64,000 nt of DNA from Thalassoglobus neptunius (GCF_007859735.1 NZ_SIHI01000005.1:47911-111910), one strand, 5' to 3'. Shown: positions 54,759-63,793, numbered from the stretch's first letter. A program made the numbers and translations. Notes: generated by a model not told the origin, from the letters alone.

Positions 54759-56417
54759 CTATTTCAGTGAGGTCGCTTTCCATTCGGCGGCAATCTCGCT
54801 GCTCTTGAGTCGATGCGGAGGTCGTAACAAATTCGCCGACGAAACCGGGCGGCTGGCCTCTCGTTGCTCACGATTCTGAACCACTGGGATCACGACATCG
54901 CGGGAATCGGTTTCCGTCTTCTGGAGTGTGAGAGAGGTGTGCAAATGACCCTGTCCGGTCGTCGTTGTCCGTGCTCGCAGAACCGCGTGGCGGACTTCTC
55001 CCGGTTCAAGTCGCTCGATCGTGTGCTGCACCGTTTCGCCGTGTTTATGTCGAAACTCATCCGACAAGTGCGCGACGAGTAAAACATTCTCGGCGGGAGC
55101 GTTTCCGATGTTTGTGACGGTGAAGTCGAGGCTGAGATTCTCGCCAATCTCAAGCGTCGAAGGGTCTTCGATCGCAAGTTTCAGAATTGGGGCTCGCACC
55201 GGTTCCGCGACGGGTTCTTCCACGATCGGTTCTTCGATAACGGGTTCTTCAATCATTGGTTCGATGGGTGTCGTCTCCACCGGACGTGCGACGGGAGGTG
55301 GCGACGTGACGATCGGTTCTCCCGAAACTTCCGGTTCCGGACTGGGGCGAGGTTCGCTGCGAGGTTCGACTTCAGGGAACACAGGCAGAATTTCTTCTTC
55401 CTCTTCCGTCAGAAGGACGGGTGGTTGAAGGTCTTCTTCGGGAGGCAATTCGACCGTGGCGAGTGCACCGATCGACGAGATCGCCCGGACGGTTGTGTGT
55501 GTTTCAATCGGGGCTGCATTTTGTGGAAGCACGCTCACGCTGAGTTCCCGGGTCTCTCCGGCAGCGAGATTTTCGATTGTCCACTCGAGGGAAGATCCGT
55601 TGACGGCTGCCAGTGGACGAACGCTTTGAACGTCTTGAATCGACGTCAGTTGCTCGTTCACAACGACGGCATCGATGTCGTTCAAAGAATCGTTTGTCAC
55701 CAGAATTCGATACTTTGCGACTTCGCCCAGAAGCATCGTTTCCGGGAGGACTTTTTCGATGACAACTCCAGATTGAAGGGTTGAAGTGAACCTTTCGAAT
55801 GGAGTGAGGACATCACGCGAAGCGACTCGCAGCAGCGGTTGAGCCGGCGGGGCCATTCCGGATTCGAGATAAGATTCGGAGAGTGGAGCAGTCCTCGCGT
55901 TCAATGCCAGCGAAGACCAGTTATCGGGGACTCGTTGCTGTGGAAGGCGAATCGGCCGAGCGACAGTTGTTGCAAGTTCCCGTTGATTCCATGGGAAACG
56001 AGTTTGCGTCCTGTCGAAAGTGGACGCAGAGAAATCGGGCCGCTGGGGAGGTGGTTCTGCAGGAAGACCGAGGTCGGGAAAGACGAGGTCTTCTTGTGGA
56101 ACAGCAGGTTCATCAACGGCCAGTGTCGGAGTGAGTTCTTCTTCAATCGGATCCGGGAGATTCAAAAGAGTTCGCGGGGAATTCTCCTGCAGATGCGAGT
56201 CAGCAGAGAGTCTCGGGCCCTGTAAAAAGAACAGGAACACAGCCATCATAATTCCCGCAACGCCCGCAATGGCACCGATCGACCAGACAGGTTCCCAGGT
56301 GTCGTTCCCCTTCAGCCACCAGAGGCATCGCAGAAGTCCCCGCTTTACAGCAATCGCCAGCGCAGCCACCTCCGGAAAGAGATGTCGCGGACGTGGGATA
56401 GGTTCCTGTTTCTGCAT
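54759..56417 (-). CDS. DUF11 domain membrane protein with EEP-repeat linker
   Basis: A 552-residue membrane-anchored extracytoplasmic protein. A membrane helix lies at about residues 46-66 (SIGAIAGVAGIMMAVFLFFL), followed by a Pro-rich segment. Residues about 205-325 are a DUF11 (CARDB-like) domain with VIEKVLPETMLLGEVAKYRILVTND and ETRELSVSVLPQN. A linker of PEV, EEP and VEEPVAEP units (about 345-405) follows. A second DUF11-type domain with LSLDFTVTNIGNAPAENVLL and RLEPGEVRHAVLRA (about 410-500) ends the recognisable part. Such domains bridge or present extracellular surfaces. It may be a cell-envelope structural protein; nothing points to an enzyme. Confidence 0.85.
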   Translation of the reverse strand: MQKQEPIPRPRHLFPEVAALAIAVKRGLLRCLWWLKGNDTWEPVWSIGAIAGVAGIMMAVFLFFLQGPRLSADSHLQENSPRTLLNLPDPIEEELTPTLAVDEPAVPQEDLVFPDLGLPAEPPPQRPDFSASTFDRTQTRFPWNQRELATTVARPIRLPQQRVPDNWSSLALNARTAPLSESYLESGMAPPAQPLLRVASRDVLTPFERFTSTLQSGVVIEKVLPETMLLGEVAKYRILVTNDSLNDIDAVVVNEQLTSIQDVQSVRPLAAVNGSSLEWTIENLAAGETRELSVSVLPQNAAPIETHTTVRAISSIGALATVELPPEEDLQPPVLLTEEEEEILPVFPEVEPRSEPRPSPEPEVSGEPIVTSPPPVARPVETTPIEPMIEEPVIEEPIVEEPVAEPVRAPILKLAIEDPSTLEIGENLSLDFTVTNIGNAPAENVLLVAHLSDEFRHKHGETVQHTIERLEPGEVRHAVLRARTTTTGQGHLHTSLTLQKTETDSRDVVIPVVQNREQREASRPVSSANLLRPPHRLKSSEIAAEWKATSLK

Positions 56418-56673
56418 CGTGATCCTCCGATGATCATTCGATCACCATGTCATTTGACAATTGATGATCGGAAATCCGTCTTGGACGCGATATTACTAGC
56501 AAAAATTGCCGGTGGCGAGAATAGAGCATTCGCAAATGCTTTCTCTGCCTCTGAAATACGGCCGCACCGGTCAAGACGCAGGTGTCCACTTGGCACGAAG
56601 TCTTCCCCCGCCGAGGTTGATGTTCCAAAGCCGATGGCCTCAAGCTCGCCAATCGTGAAAACGGGGGCTGTTT

Positions 56674-57219
56674 TCAGGGTGTCGAAGCTTGCCCGGTCAA
56701 CTCATGAAGTGACCAAATTCCAAGACGTGCAGCTTTCGCGGACTCTTCTGCTTGCAGGAATCGGCGTTTGTAGTCACCGCGATAGGGATATTGGGGCTCA
56801 GCTGTCGCCAATCCGGCAGCGACAAGCTCTTCGTTGAGCATTCGATCGTCGACGAAAACGAAGGCAAGAATTCTCCCGTAGTTGTCGAATTGCTCCCGAT
56901 CAAACTCAAGCCGCGCGCTTCCTCCTTGGAGGAAACGTTCTGTGAATTGAGTCGCTTCTGGTCCGAACGGTTGCGGAGGGAGATCCGGATGTTTGGTTTC
57001 GGGAGTGTCCACACCAAGGAGGCGTAACCGGGCACCAGATTCCAGCAACAACGTGTCACCGTCAACAACGCGAGCGACCCTGACATTCTCATAGGATGCG
57101 AACGGGGCTTGTTCGTTCTGCGAAGTCACAGAGTAAAGCCGGAACGCGATCCATGTGATGAAAAGAATCGCGAGAAGTGGCCCGACTCTGGATTGGCGAC
57201 GAAAACGCTTTCGACCCAT
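56674..57219 (-). CDS. Membrane-anchored staphylococcal nuclease-like protein
   Basis: A 181-residue nuclease of the SNase (thermonuclease) family. A membrane helix (about 12-30, GPLLAILFITWIAFRLYSV) anchors it facing outward. The catalytic domain begins with VARVVDGDTLLLESG near residue 47. It has the metal/catalytic motif RLRLLGVDTPETKHP near 64, with Arg and Glu in the family positions. A second Arg motif, NYGRILAFVFVDD, lies near 112 and the segment AAEPQYPYRGDYKRRF near 140. It probably cleaves extracellular DNA or RNA at the cell surface. It stands alone; the small zinc-ribbon-like gene upstream is oriented the same way. Confidence 0.9.
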   Translation of the reverse strand: MGRKRFRRQSRVGPLLAILFITWIAFRLYSVTSQNEQAPFASYENVRVARVVDGDTLLLESGARLRLLGVDTPETKHPDLPPQPFGPEATQFTERFLQGGSARLEFDREQFDNYGRILAFVFVDDRMLNEELVAAGLATAEPQYPYRGDYKRRFLQAEESAKAARLGIWSLHELTGQASTP

Positions 57220-57337
57220 GAATGATCATTCCCTCGCGAAACGCTCAGTCGTCCGTGCTCTGCCGAATGAAGGTCAGTCTGAAGCAGCTTGAGTTGTCGA
57301 AGTGGCTCTCGTTTTCGCAGCTCTAATCTTCGCAGTC

Positions 57338-57637
57338 TTAGTTTTCACTGTAACGGACAGCCCGAGACATTTTCGGATGCAGTGGCGTTTTCGCAAAACG
57401 ATGAGCGCATGCAGTGCAGAAGTCGAATTTCATTCTCTTCGGACCGGTTTCTTCGAGCTCAAAGTCTTTGGTTGAGCCCATCTGAGAGATCTCTTCACCG
57501 ATTTGTTGGAGATGATCGGTATCTAGATCATCTTCGGTCAGTTCATCAGGATCATGAACTGGAGTGATTTCAATGTTCGCTTCGTACCGCTCTTTTCCCA
57601 GCGACTTTCCGCAGAGATCGCACGAGTAGTGGATCAT
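57338..57637 (-). CDS. Small CxxC...CxxC protein
   Basis: A 99-residue acidic protein that I cannot assign to a named family. It starts YSCDLCGKSLGKERY and ends with DFCTACAHRFAKTPLHPKM, giving two CxxC pairs that could bind one zinc ion. The middle is a long acidic stretch (DPDELTEDDLDTDHL and EEISQMG). No signal peptide or membrane helix is seen, so it is cytoplasmic. It lies between the nuclease gene and the adenylate/guanylate cyclase gene, all on the minus strand. Confidence 0.7.
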   Translation of the reverse strand: MIHYSCDLCGKSLGKERYEANIEITPVHDPDELTEDDLDTDHLQQIGEEISQMGSTKDFELEETGPKRMKFDFCTACAHRFAKTPLHPKMSRAVRYSEN

Positions 57638-57820
57638 ATTATTTCAGACCTCGATCGAGGATGATTGACAGTAAATTGCAGTCAGAATGTGTGACCATCA
57701 GAAGTGATGGAGCTGACGTGTTTCCGAATTTAACCAAAAAACGTCGGTTGGTTGTAGTCTCTCTTCAGCGAATTTTAACAGTTGAGAATCTTCCTCGATG
57801 GCATTGCATATCTTTGCAGC

Positions 57821-59608
57821 CTATTTGCTCGGAAGTTCGATCACGCCTTTCCAGTTCGACGGGGCCCGGCGATTACTCTGGGTGATCGTTGCCAGGAGAA
57901 AGTCTTGTGCCTGGTCACTGGACGGCATGGAATGCAACGATCGATACGCAGCTTCCCAGTCTCCATCGACGAATTGCTGCACCCCTTCTTCGTAGTTGGC
58001 GATCAGTGTGTCGGTCAGTTCTGAGTCTTCACCATAAGGAGGAAGAAGTTCGCTGACGGAGAGAACCGTTTCCAGTCCGTAGGGAAGGACGCGGGCAAGA
58101 GTTCGCACTCGGCCTTCTTCGGGAGTGAGTCCTTTTCGGGCCAGTTGAGCTGTCGCTTCGTCCATGACGATCGGGACGCGAAGCTTCTTCGTCAATCCTT
58201 CCAGGCGACTCGCGAGATTCACCACGGGACCGAAAACGGTGACAGCCATACGTCCGCTGGTTCCGATTTGTCCGGCGACAGCGCGTCCGTGAGCGATCCC
58301 AATTCCCATTTGAAAATCGGTCAATGGATGATTGGGGTCACGGTGGATTTTCGCGAAAGCCCGGCGAATGGAAACCGCCGCTCGACAGGCTTTCAGTGGA
58401 GAATCTTCGGAAGCGAACGGCCATCCCCAGAACCCGAGAACGGCGTCCCCGAGAAAGTCTCCAGTCACGCCCCCGAAACCGAGAATCTCCTGAGACATCA
58501 CTTCCAGGGCATCGTTCACACGATTCAGTAAACCGGTGAGATCATCGCTCGAAACTTCCGCGCGTTGACTGAATCCACGCAAGTCACAAAACAGAACAGT
58601 GACATCGCATTCGCGAGGCTTTAAGAGATCGATGTTGAGTTCGCGTCCGTGTCCGGTCTCTTCAAGAGCTGTCAGGATGGGAGGCGAAAGGAACCGTCTC
58701 AGAACGGAAAGCTGTCCTTCGAGCCGATTCATTTTCTGAGAACTGCTGATCACCTCACCGACAAGCTGCGTAAACCGAACATCGGATTGAATTGTCCGTC
58801 TCGTGGGATTCGCTTCGAGAATGGGTGAGTCCAGCTTGCCCGTCACGTAAATGCACCAGCTCTCGCGGTCGGAGACTGTGAATGGAACACAGAACGCCCA
58901 GTCCAACTCCGGCGCCATTGTGTACTGTTCGGTCGTCGTTTCGTTCTTCTCCCAGATGTGCATGACGGAGCGGTCGTCCTGCAGCGAATCACGGACGAGT
59001 CGAACGCTTGGTTTGAATGGTCCCTCTGTTTCGTTGCGACGATCCCAGGCATGGATGTCGATGCTTCCGGAATCGTTCAAAGAAACGACAGCTGCTCCTT
59101 CCGAGTAGCGGATTCCGGCAAGAATCATGGCCACGAGTTGTGTGGCGCATTCCGAACGAGACATCGATTCCCGAATGAGTTCAGGCAGCCTCGCGAGTGC
59201 TTCCAGTCGTCGGTCCGCATCTTCGAACTGAACCTCTCTCAGTTCCTGTTGAGTGAAGACGAGTTCCTGAAACGGTCCGCTTGGTGAAGTCGACGACGGG
59301 GCAATCTTGTTGAGGAAGAAGCTTGTTGTGCCGACCACAAATTGTTCGGGAGCGGATTGTCGCCCCGGCTTGAGGGCCACGCCTTGTGAGAAAACGGGAT
59401 TCTTGGCTTCCTCTGAAATCAGAAGCTGCGGTGTTCCGTTTTCGACGAGGAGTTGAAAGTGTTGCCGCGAGAGCTGATTCTCCCAGGCGACAGGCAAATC
59501 GCAGTCGACGGATCGCCCGACCGTATAGGCCCGGTGATCTTCGAGACGCTGTCTCCAGCGCTGTCTGGGGTCGTTCCCTTGTGCGATCAGTTGCCACATA
59601 TGCAACAC
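57821..59608 (-). CDS. FHA-GAF-type III adenylate/guanylate cyclase
   Basis: A 595-residue cytoplasmic signalling enzyme. An N-terminal FHA domain (about 20-105; YTVGRSVDCDLPVAWENQLSRQHFQLLVENG in part, with the GR...SRxH pattern) binds phosphothreonine. A GAF-like domain (about 150-300) follows, then a class III cyclase catalytic domain (about 335-515). The first metal-binding Asp lies in VLFCDLRGFSQRAE and the second in DFLGDAVLGFWGWP. The substrate-handling segments are GIGIAHGRAVAGQIG and VTVFGPVVNLASRLEG. It would make cAMP or cGMP; the base specificity cannot be decided by eye. The FHA domain suggests control by a Ser/Thr kinase, of which one is encoded at 43.9-46.3 kb. Confidence 0.88.
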   Translation of the reverse strand: MLHMWQLIAQGNDPRQRWRQRLEDHRAYTVGRSVDCDLPVAWENQLSRQHFQLLVENGTPQLLISEEAKNPVFSQGVALKPGRQSAPEQFVVGTTSFFLNKIAPSSTSPSGPFQELVFTQQELREVQFEDADRRLEALARLPELIRESMSRSECATQLVAMILAGIRYSEGAAVVSLNDSGSIDIHAWDRRNETEGPFKPSVRLVRDSLQDDRSVMHIWEKNETTTEQYTMAPELDWAFCVPFTVSDRESWCIYVTGKLDSPILEANPTRRTIQSDVRFTQLVGEVISSSQKMNRLEGQLSVLRRFLSPPILTALEETGHGRELNIDLLKPRECDVTVLFCDLRGFSQRAEVSSDDLTGLLNRVNDALEVMSQEILGFGGVTGDFLGDAVLGFWGWPFASEDSPLKACRAAVSIRRAFAKIHRDPNHPLTDFQMGIGIAHGRAVAGQIGTSGRMAVTVFGPVVNLASRLEGLTKKLRVPIVMDEATAQLARKGLTPEEGRVRTLARVLPYGLETVLSVSELLPPYGEDSELTDTLIANYEEGVQQFVDGDWEAAYRSLHSMPSSDQAQDFLLATITQSNRRAPSNWKGVIELPSK

Positions 59609-59636
59609 TCTCGGTCGAGTTCTGCGTTGAACTGAA

Positions 59637-60725
59637 TTAGGTGGTGGAAGGACTCGACGGTGATTTCGGGGATTCGGCGGCCGGATCGAGTTGAGTCAAT
59701 TCCTCAAGCCGTAGCTGACCGCAGGCCGCATCAATATCTGCACCTTTGCGTTTGCGGACGGTCGCATTGATATTCCAGGAACGCAGAGTATTGACGAACT
59801 GGTCCGTTCGTGGAGCGGAAGGTGCTGTCATGTCCAGCGACGAAACATCGTTCATCGGAATGAGATTCACATGGGCATTTCGGGACTTCAAGAGCCTTCC
59901 CAACTCTGCCGCGTGCTCGTCTGCATCATTGATCCCAGCGAGGAGAACGTATTCATACGTGATTCGTCGACCGGTTTTGTCGAAATAGTCGTCCGCAGCT
60001 TTCAGGATCCGTTCGAGTCGGATCTTTTTATTGACGGGAACAATCTGATCACGCAGTTCGTTCGTCGGAGCATGCAGAGAGACGGCCAGATTGAACGGGA
60101 TATTCAGAGCCGCCAGTTCCGCGATTTTCTCAGGCAGTCCAACAGTCGAGACGGTAATTCTGCGGGCTCCGAGCCCCATTCCCCCTTTTTCGTTGAGTGT
60201 GAGCAGTGCGGGCGTGAGATTTCGAAGATTGGCGAGGGGCTCACCCATTCCCATGATGACGACATTGGTGATTCGTTGGTCAGCGCTGAGCAGGCGGTCC
60301 AGAAGAAGAATCTGGCTGAGAATTTCCCCAGTGGTCAAATCCCGCTTCACGCCCAGAAGTCCACTGGCACAGAATACGCATCCCATCGCGCACCCGACCT
60401 GCGTACTCACACAGATTGTGTTGCGGTCGTTTTCCCGCATCAAAACGCACTCAGTCTGCTCTTTATCGTCGAATTCGAGCAGGAGTTTTTCTGTTCCGTC
60501 GACGGAGACCTGATGCCGAACGACCTTTGCTCCGAGAAGCTGAAAGTGCTCTTTCAACGCAGACCGCAAACTTGCGGGAATGTCGTGCATTTCGTCGAAA
60601 TCGTTGACCCGTTTCCCGAAAATCCATCGACGAATCTGATCGGCCCGATAGCTCGCGTGACCAGCCTGTTCAACCCAGGCAATTAATTCGTCACGAGACA
60701 GATCGTTCAACAAACCGAGAGACAT
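59637..60725 (-). CDS. rlmN: 23S rRNA (adenine-2503-C2) methyltransferase RlmN
   Basis: A 362-residue dual-specificity radical SAM enzyme that methylates A2503 of 23S rRNA and A37 of some tRNAs. The N-terminal accessory domain (about 1-95) contains RADQIRRWIFGKRVNDFDEMHDIP in part. The radical SAM motif CAMGCVFC lies near residue 114 (QVGCAMGCVFCASG). NVVIMGMGEPLAN near 155, ARRITVSTVGL near 190 and LAVSLHAPTN near 213 follow. The methyl-carrying Cys is in the C-terminal KGADIDAACGQL segment. All family blocks are present at normal length. It is divergent from the degraded sulfatase relic. Confidence 0.95.
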   Translation of the reverse strand: MSLGLLNDLSRDELIAWVEQAGHASYRADQIRRWIFGKRVNDFDEMHDIPASLRSALKEHFQLLGAKVVRHQVSVDGTEKLLLEFDDKEQTECVLMRENDRNTICVSTQVGCAMGCVFCASGLLGVKRDLTTGEILSQILLLDRLLSADQRITNVVIMGMGEPLANLRNLTPALLTLNEKGGMGLGARRITVSTVGLPEKIAELAALNIPFNLAVSLHAPTNELRDQIVPVNKKIRLERILKAADDYFDKTGRRITYEYVLLAGINDADEHAAELGRLLKSRNAHVNLIPMNDVSSLDMTAPSAPRTDQFVNTLRSWNINATVRKRKGADIDAACGQLRLEELTQLDPAAESPKSPSSPSTT

Positions 60726-61079
60726 ATGTGCGCAACTTCAAAGTGCGAGGAATAACTTGCTTGCGATTGAACTTCCGTTTTACCGGATCGGCCCTGTTTG
60801 GCAATGGTCGGAGTCGAATGGATCTCGTTGACCGAGGTCGATTCCGCATTGCTGAAGAGACACGAACATGCCGCATGTTGAATCACATCCAACACTTGAA
60901 ACATCGCGGCGCTCGCTGAAAGAGTCGATTGGCAATCTGATTTCAAGCTGAAGATGTTTGCCAACTTGATGGACTTGAAGAGAAAAACTTCGTCGATGGT
61001 GGCAGATTCAATCTGTTCACTGATAGGGTATCGTTGTCAGCGAATTTTGAAACTCGGTCGTGCATCTTGCGACCCAACA
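60726..61079. other. Intergenic region before the degraded island
   Basis: This 354-base gap lies between rlmN and the truncated sulfatase, which diverge. I find no open frame. It marks the change from ordinary chromosome to the fragment-rich region that extends to the window end. Confidence 0.4.
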
Positions 61080-61298
61080 ATGAGCGCAGATATGAAGCCG
61101 TTTCTATCACTCTTCTCCGGGCTTTGTGCCTGTTGGCATCTGTGTTTCGGCACGTCAGCCATCGCGGAGACATCTCCGAATGTGATTTTGATTCTTGCCG
61201 ATGACAAGTGTGAGGACTGCAAGGCAAATGGCAACAAGTTGCGGGAAAGGCAGCGTTTCTCAGCCGACATTCAATGTTTTCAAACGCCCCCAAGTTAG
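61080..61298 (+). pseudogene. Truncated sulfatase, N-terminal remnant
   Basis: The frame encodes a signal peptide (SLFSGLCACWHLCFGTSAIAE) and the first strand of a sulfatase, ETSPNVILILADDK. Matching ends after about 15 further residues (a degraded GNK segment) and the frame closes at 61298. No active-site Cys motif or later block follows. It is a broken gene, probably cut by the insertion-sequence activity just downstream. Confidence 0.7.
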
Positions 61299-61448
61299 TC
61301 CCAATTCAGTGGAATTGAGGCCGCTTAACTACACTTTGCTACACCCTCTGCTGAACAAAAGTGAGTTCGTTCTGCTTTGTTGAAAAGTTGTCTGGCGAAT
61401 TGTTTGAGGATGCGCTAAAAGGCTTGTAAGGCATCAGGGAAGAACGCG

Positions 61449-61620
61449 TTGGTGGCTGAGGTCGTTTCGTTGTCGATGCGAATCGCACGGAAGTACTTGG
61501 CTCCCTATTCGCATCGCAACAGCCCCAAAAAGTTCACGCAGGAACAGCTCATCACCTGCCTGATTCTGAAAGCCTATCTCAACAAGAGTAAGCGCACGAA
61601 GAAGGGTCACCGTGCGCTTA
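61449..61620 (+). pseudogene. Transposase N-terminal fragment
   Basis: The frame begins with VAEVVSLSMRIARKYLAPYS and KKFTQEQLITCLILKAYL, which match the N-termini of DDE-type transposases of the IS4/IS5 group. It then loses similarity after about residue 50. The open frame runs on to 62036, but that part shows no transposase motif and looks like mixed fragments. A related C-terminal fragment on the other strand ends the window. Confidence 0.6.
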
Positions 61621-61754
61621 CCATCATCACGTGCGTGCGGTTCAAAACCAGCTCAACAACCGCCCGCGAGCGTGTCTTGAGTACCGAACTCCAAACGAAG
61701 TATTCTTGGCCGACCCCACGCCCGAAAATTGCAACTGACAATGCAGACCAACTC

Positions 61755-61952
61755 TCAACGACAGAATCTGTCGTTTCGTGGCCTTATTCGTTTAGACACA
61801 ACATTGTTGGTCGGAGCAGTTTTGAATGTCGTGCCATCCACGACATTCTCGTGCCGAATGCGACGGGCGACCTTCAATGTCAGACACTCTCGTGTGTATT
61901 CATAGATGACCGTAAGCCACTTCACAATACCCGTCACGCTGCAACATCGCAA
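61755..61952 (-). pseudogene. IS3-family transposase OrfB fragment
   Basis: On the minus strand a 65-residue frame contains GIVKWLTVIYEYTRECLTLKVARRI, close to the integrase-core segment of IS3 OrfB proteins (KWLTVIDEYTRECL in intact elements). The usual Asp at the catalytic step appears as Tyr (VIYEYT where VIDEYT is expected). The fragment has no start or end of its own. It is a dead piece of an insertion sequence. Confidence 0.65.
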
Positions 61953-62050
61953 TCCGGCGATAACCGAATCGTGGATGTGATTGGAGTGCCTTGGTTGAAA
62001 TGGTCCATCAGAAATGAGAGTCTCACCGCCGATTAAGGCAAGGAGATTCG

Positions 62051-62128
62051 ATGTCTAAGAAACGCAAACACCATTCAGCTGAACAGATCGTGAAGAAGCT
62101 TAGAGATGCGGAGACGATCCTGCCGTGA
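62051..62128 (+). pseudogene. IS3-family OrfA N-terminal fragment
   Basis: A 25-codon frame, MSKKRKHHSAEQIVKKLRDAET, ends in TGA followed at once by another stop in the next frame. It matches the N-terminal helix-turn-helix of IS3-type OrfA (HSPEQIVRKLRDAE). AAGGAGAT lies just before the ATG, so the original start is preserved. The rest of the element is lost. It lies opposite in strand to the OrfB fragment, so several elements were involved. Confidence 0.65.
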
Positions 62129-62226
62129 TAGCAAGCGGCGAGATGGAGTTGATGACATTGATTGATTGACTCTAGCTTGCGAGAGGCAGTTTCAAGGGTG
62201 GTCGATTGAGCAGGTTCTTTCGGCGG

Positions 62227-63108
62227 TCATTTCTTTCGTTCACGCCAAGTGCGATACTTCGGCTTCGCTCCTGGAGCTTGTTCATCCAATTGCGGCATCA
62301 GCCACTGGAGACCGTCAAGGTTGTCGAGAAGGGGTCCCTCTGCATCTTCCTGCGTATGGTTCAGGATGCCGATCGGGCCGCTGTAGCTGCTGGCGCGAAT
62401 TTGCCGTAGCACCTTCACATCCTGCGTACCCACGCCGAGCGGAAGGATCTTCCGACCCTTTGCCTCGCCATCGATGTCCATGCCGTTGAGGTTGAAGCAG
62501 AGCAGCCACGGCTTCATCGCCTCAAGTGCTTTCGGCAGTCGGTCGAGGTGCGTGTGGCCGTGGTGGAGGTTGCAAACGATGCCGATGTTGTCCGCGCCGC
62601 GGTTCTTTTTGAGGTATTCGCACACTGCCACCATGTTCACTGGCTCGCCGCCCCAGCCGCCGTGGTTGTAGATCCCCACGCGGCTGCCGATGGCCTTTGC
62701 TTTGGCGAGAATGGGCTGGAGACCTTTCGCAGCGGATTTGATCCGGGCTTCCTGCGTTTCTCCCGTGCCCTTCATCATGATCCAGAGCTGCGGATGCAGC
62801 TTGTACTTCTCAAACAGTCGAAGCGCATCGTCTTGGACGCCCCAGAAGGCAAAGAACTCGATCCCGTGCTTCTGGTAAGCAACGATTTCGCGTTCAAACT
62901 CCGGCACATGCTTCGCGCGCCAGTCATAGGCGATTCTGTGAATGCCAAGCTTCGCCACCATCTCGGCTCGCTCCTCGGACGAGCGATTCCTGGCGTCAAA
63001 CGGCACGATGCACCAGGCGGCGAGGTTGGATCGGTCAAAAAGATCGGAGGCAGCAAGCGGGCCTGTCAGGCCGGAGACGATGAGCAGCGCTAATAGGATT
63101 TTATTCAC
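62227..63108 (-). CDS. Exported TIM-barrel protein, sugar isomerase/epimerase-like
   Basis: A 293-residue protein with a signal peptide (residues 1-20, LLALLIVSGLTGPLAASD). A TIM-barrel of the xylose isomerase/AP-endonuclease-2 type follows: EMVAKLGIHRIAYDWR near 48, GIEFFAFWGVQDD near 82, GIYNHGGWGGEPVN near 145, and NIGIVCNLHHGHTH near 172, with metal-ligand-like His residues. LLCFNLNGMD near 202 fits the same fold. Such proteins are common in Planctomycetes and verrucomicrobia; the substrate is unknown. Its codon use and higher GC differ from genes before 61 kb, and it is flanked by transposase fragments, which suggests transfer. Confidence 0.75.
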   Translation of the reverse strand: MNKILLALLIVSGLTGPLAASDLFDRSNLAAWCIVPFDARNRSSEERAEMVAKLGIHRIAYDWRAKHVPEFEREIVAYQKHGIEFFAFWGVQDDALRLFEKYKLHPQLWIMMKGTGETQEARIKSAAKGLQPILAKAKAIGSRVGIYNHGGWGGEPVNMVAVCEYLKKNRGADNIGIVCNLHHGHTHLDRLPKALEAMKPWLLCFNLNGMDIDGEAKGRKILPLGVGTQDVKVLRQIRASSYSGPIGILNHTQEDAEGPLLDNLDGLQWLMPQLDEQAPGAKPKYRTWRERKK

Positions 63109-63155
63109 GGGTTTCTTACTCTTATCGGGTGATGATGGTCAAAGGCACGGTGACT

Positions 63156-63617
63156 TCATGAGAGGTTTCCCTCTGGTGATTTTTCCGATGAAGTGATTGA
63201 AAGGGCAAACTTTGCGAACGTTTGTAGCACCTCCTCCGGGCGGTCGCGGTGCAGTTGATGACCGCAACTCGCAAAACGGGCGTGCTGACACGAAGCGATC
63301 GTGGCGCAGGCAGCCTCTGCATCAATGTTGGTCAGTGCGCCGCCTGCCTTCGGGTCTGCCTGCAGCAAGAGCGTGGGACAGTGAATGTTTGAGAACACAT
63401 CTTGCATGTCGTAGCCGTCGAGCCAGCGGCCTTCGATGACAGGAGTGAGCGCTTCCGGGTCAAGTCGGCTGAGGCACTGCGCGCTCCATTTCAATTCAGC
63501 ACGATCGCGGACTTCGCCGAGACGTTTGTAACTACCACTATCGCAAGGAAGCCGGATGTCGGCGAGCGCGTCGGTGATTTCGTCATTGCTGCCGCTGCGC
63601 CGCGCGACATCTTGCAT
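63156..63617 (-). pseudogene. Alpha/beta hydrolase, C-terminal fragment
   Basis: The 153-residue frame contains only the C-terminal part of an alpha/beta hydrolase: RWLDGYDMQDVFSNIHCPTLLLQADP in part, then a His motif (SCGHQLHRDRPEEVL). The nucleophile elbow (GxSxG) and oxyanion loop are missing. The minus-strand frame continues upstream to about 63663 without a start that would restore them. It is most likely the tail of a gene cut by the transposon fragment next to it. The high GC matches the TIM-barrel gene downstream. Confidence 0.6.
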
Positions 63618-63691
63618 GCCAATGTGACCTGCTTCGGGTTTTTCGGACAGGGTGAGTCTTTTATTTTGGACATCCAGCCAGGAGAGAACCG

Positions 63692-63793
63692 ATGTCTAAA
63701 AAAGAGTCTTCAAAACAGCAGCCGCAAGTCAACGCGGGGCGGCGGCAGTTTACCAAAGAGTTTGCTGTGTTGAAAACAAATCACAGGTTTTGA
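63692..63793 (+). pseudogene. Transposase OrfA-like fragment
   Basis: A 33-codon frame, MSKKESSKQQPQVNAG then RRQFTKEFAV, follows AGGAGAGAACCG. The RRQFTKEF segment is the start of IS3-type OrfA helix-turn-helix proteins. It breaks off into unrelated codons and stops at 63793. It is the third transposase trace on the plus strand in this island. Confidence 0.55.

Noticed and set aside
59871..60686. Open frame of about 270 codons on the plus strand inside rlmN
   Set aside because: RlmN is unmistakable on the other strand, and the product has no known features.
61449..62036. Intact 195-codon transposase gene
   Set aside because: Only the first 50 or so codons resemble a transposase. The rest is unrelated fragments, including an antisense IS3 piece.
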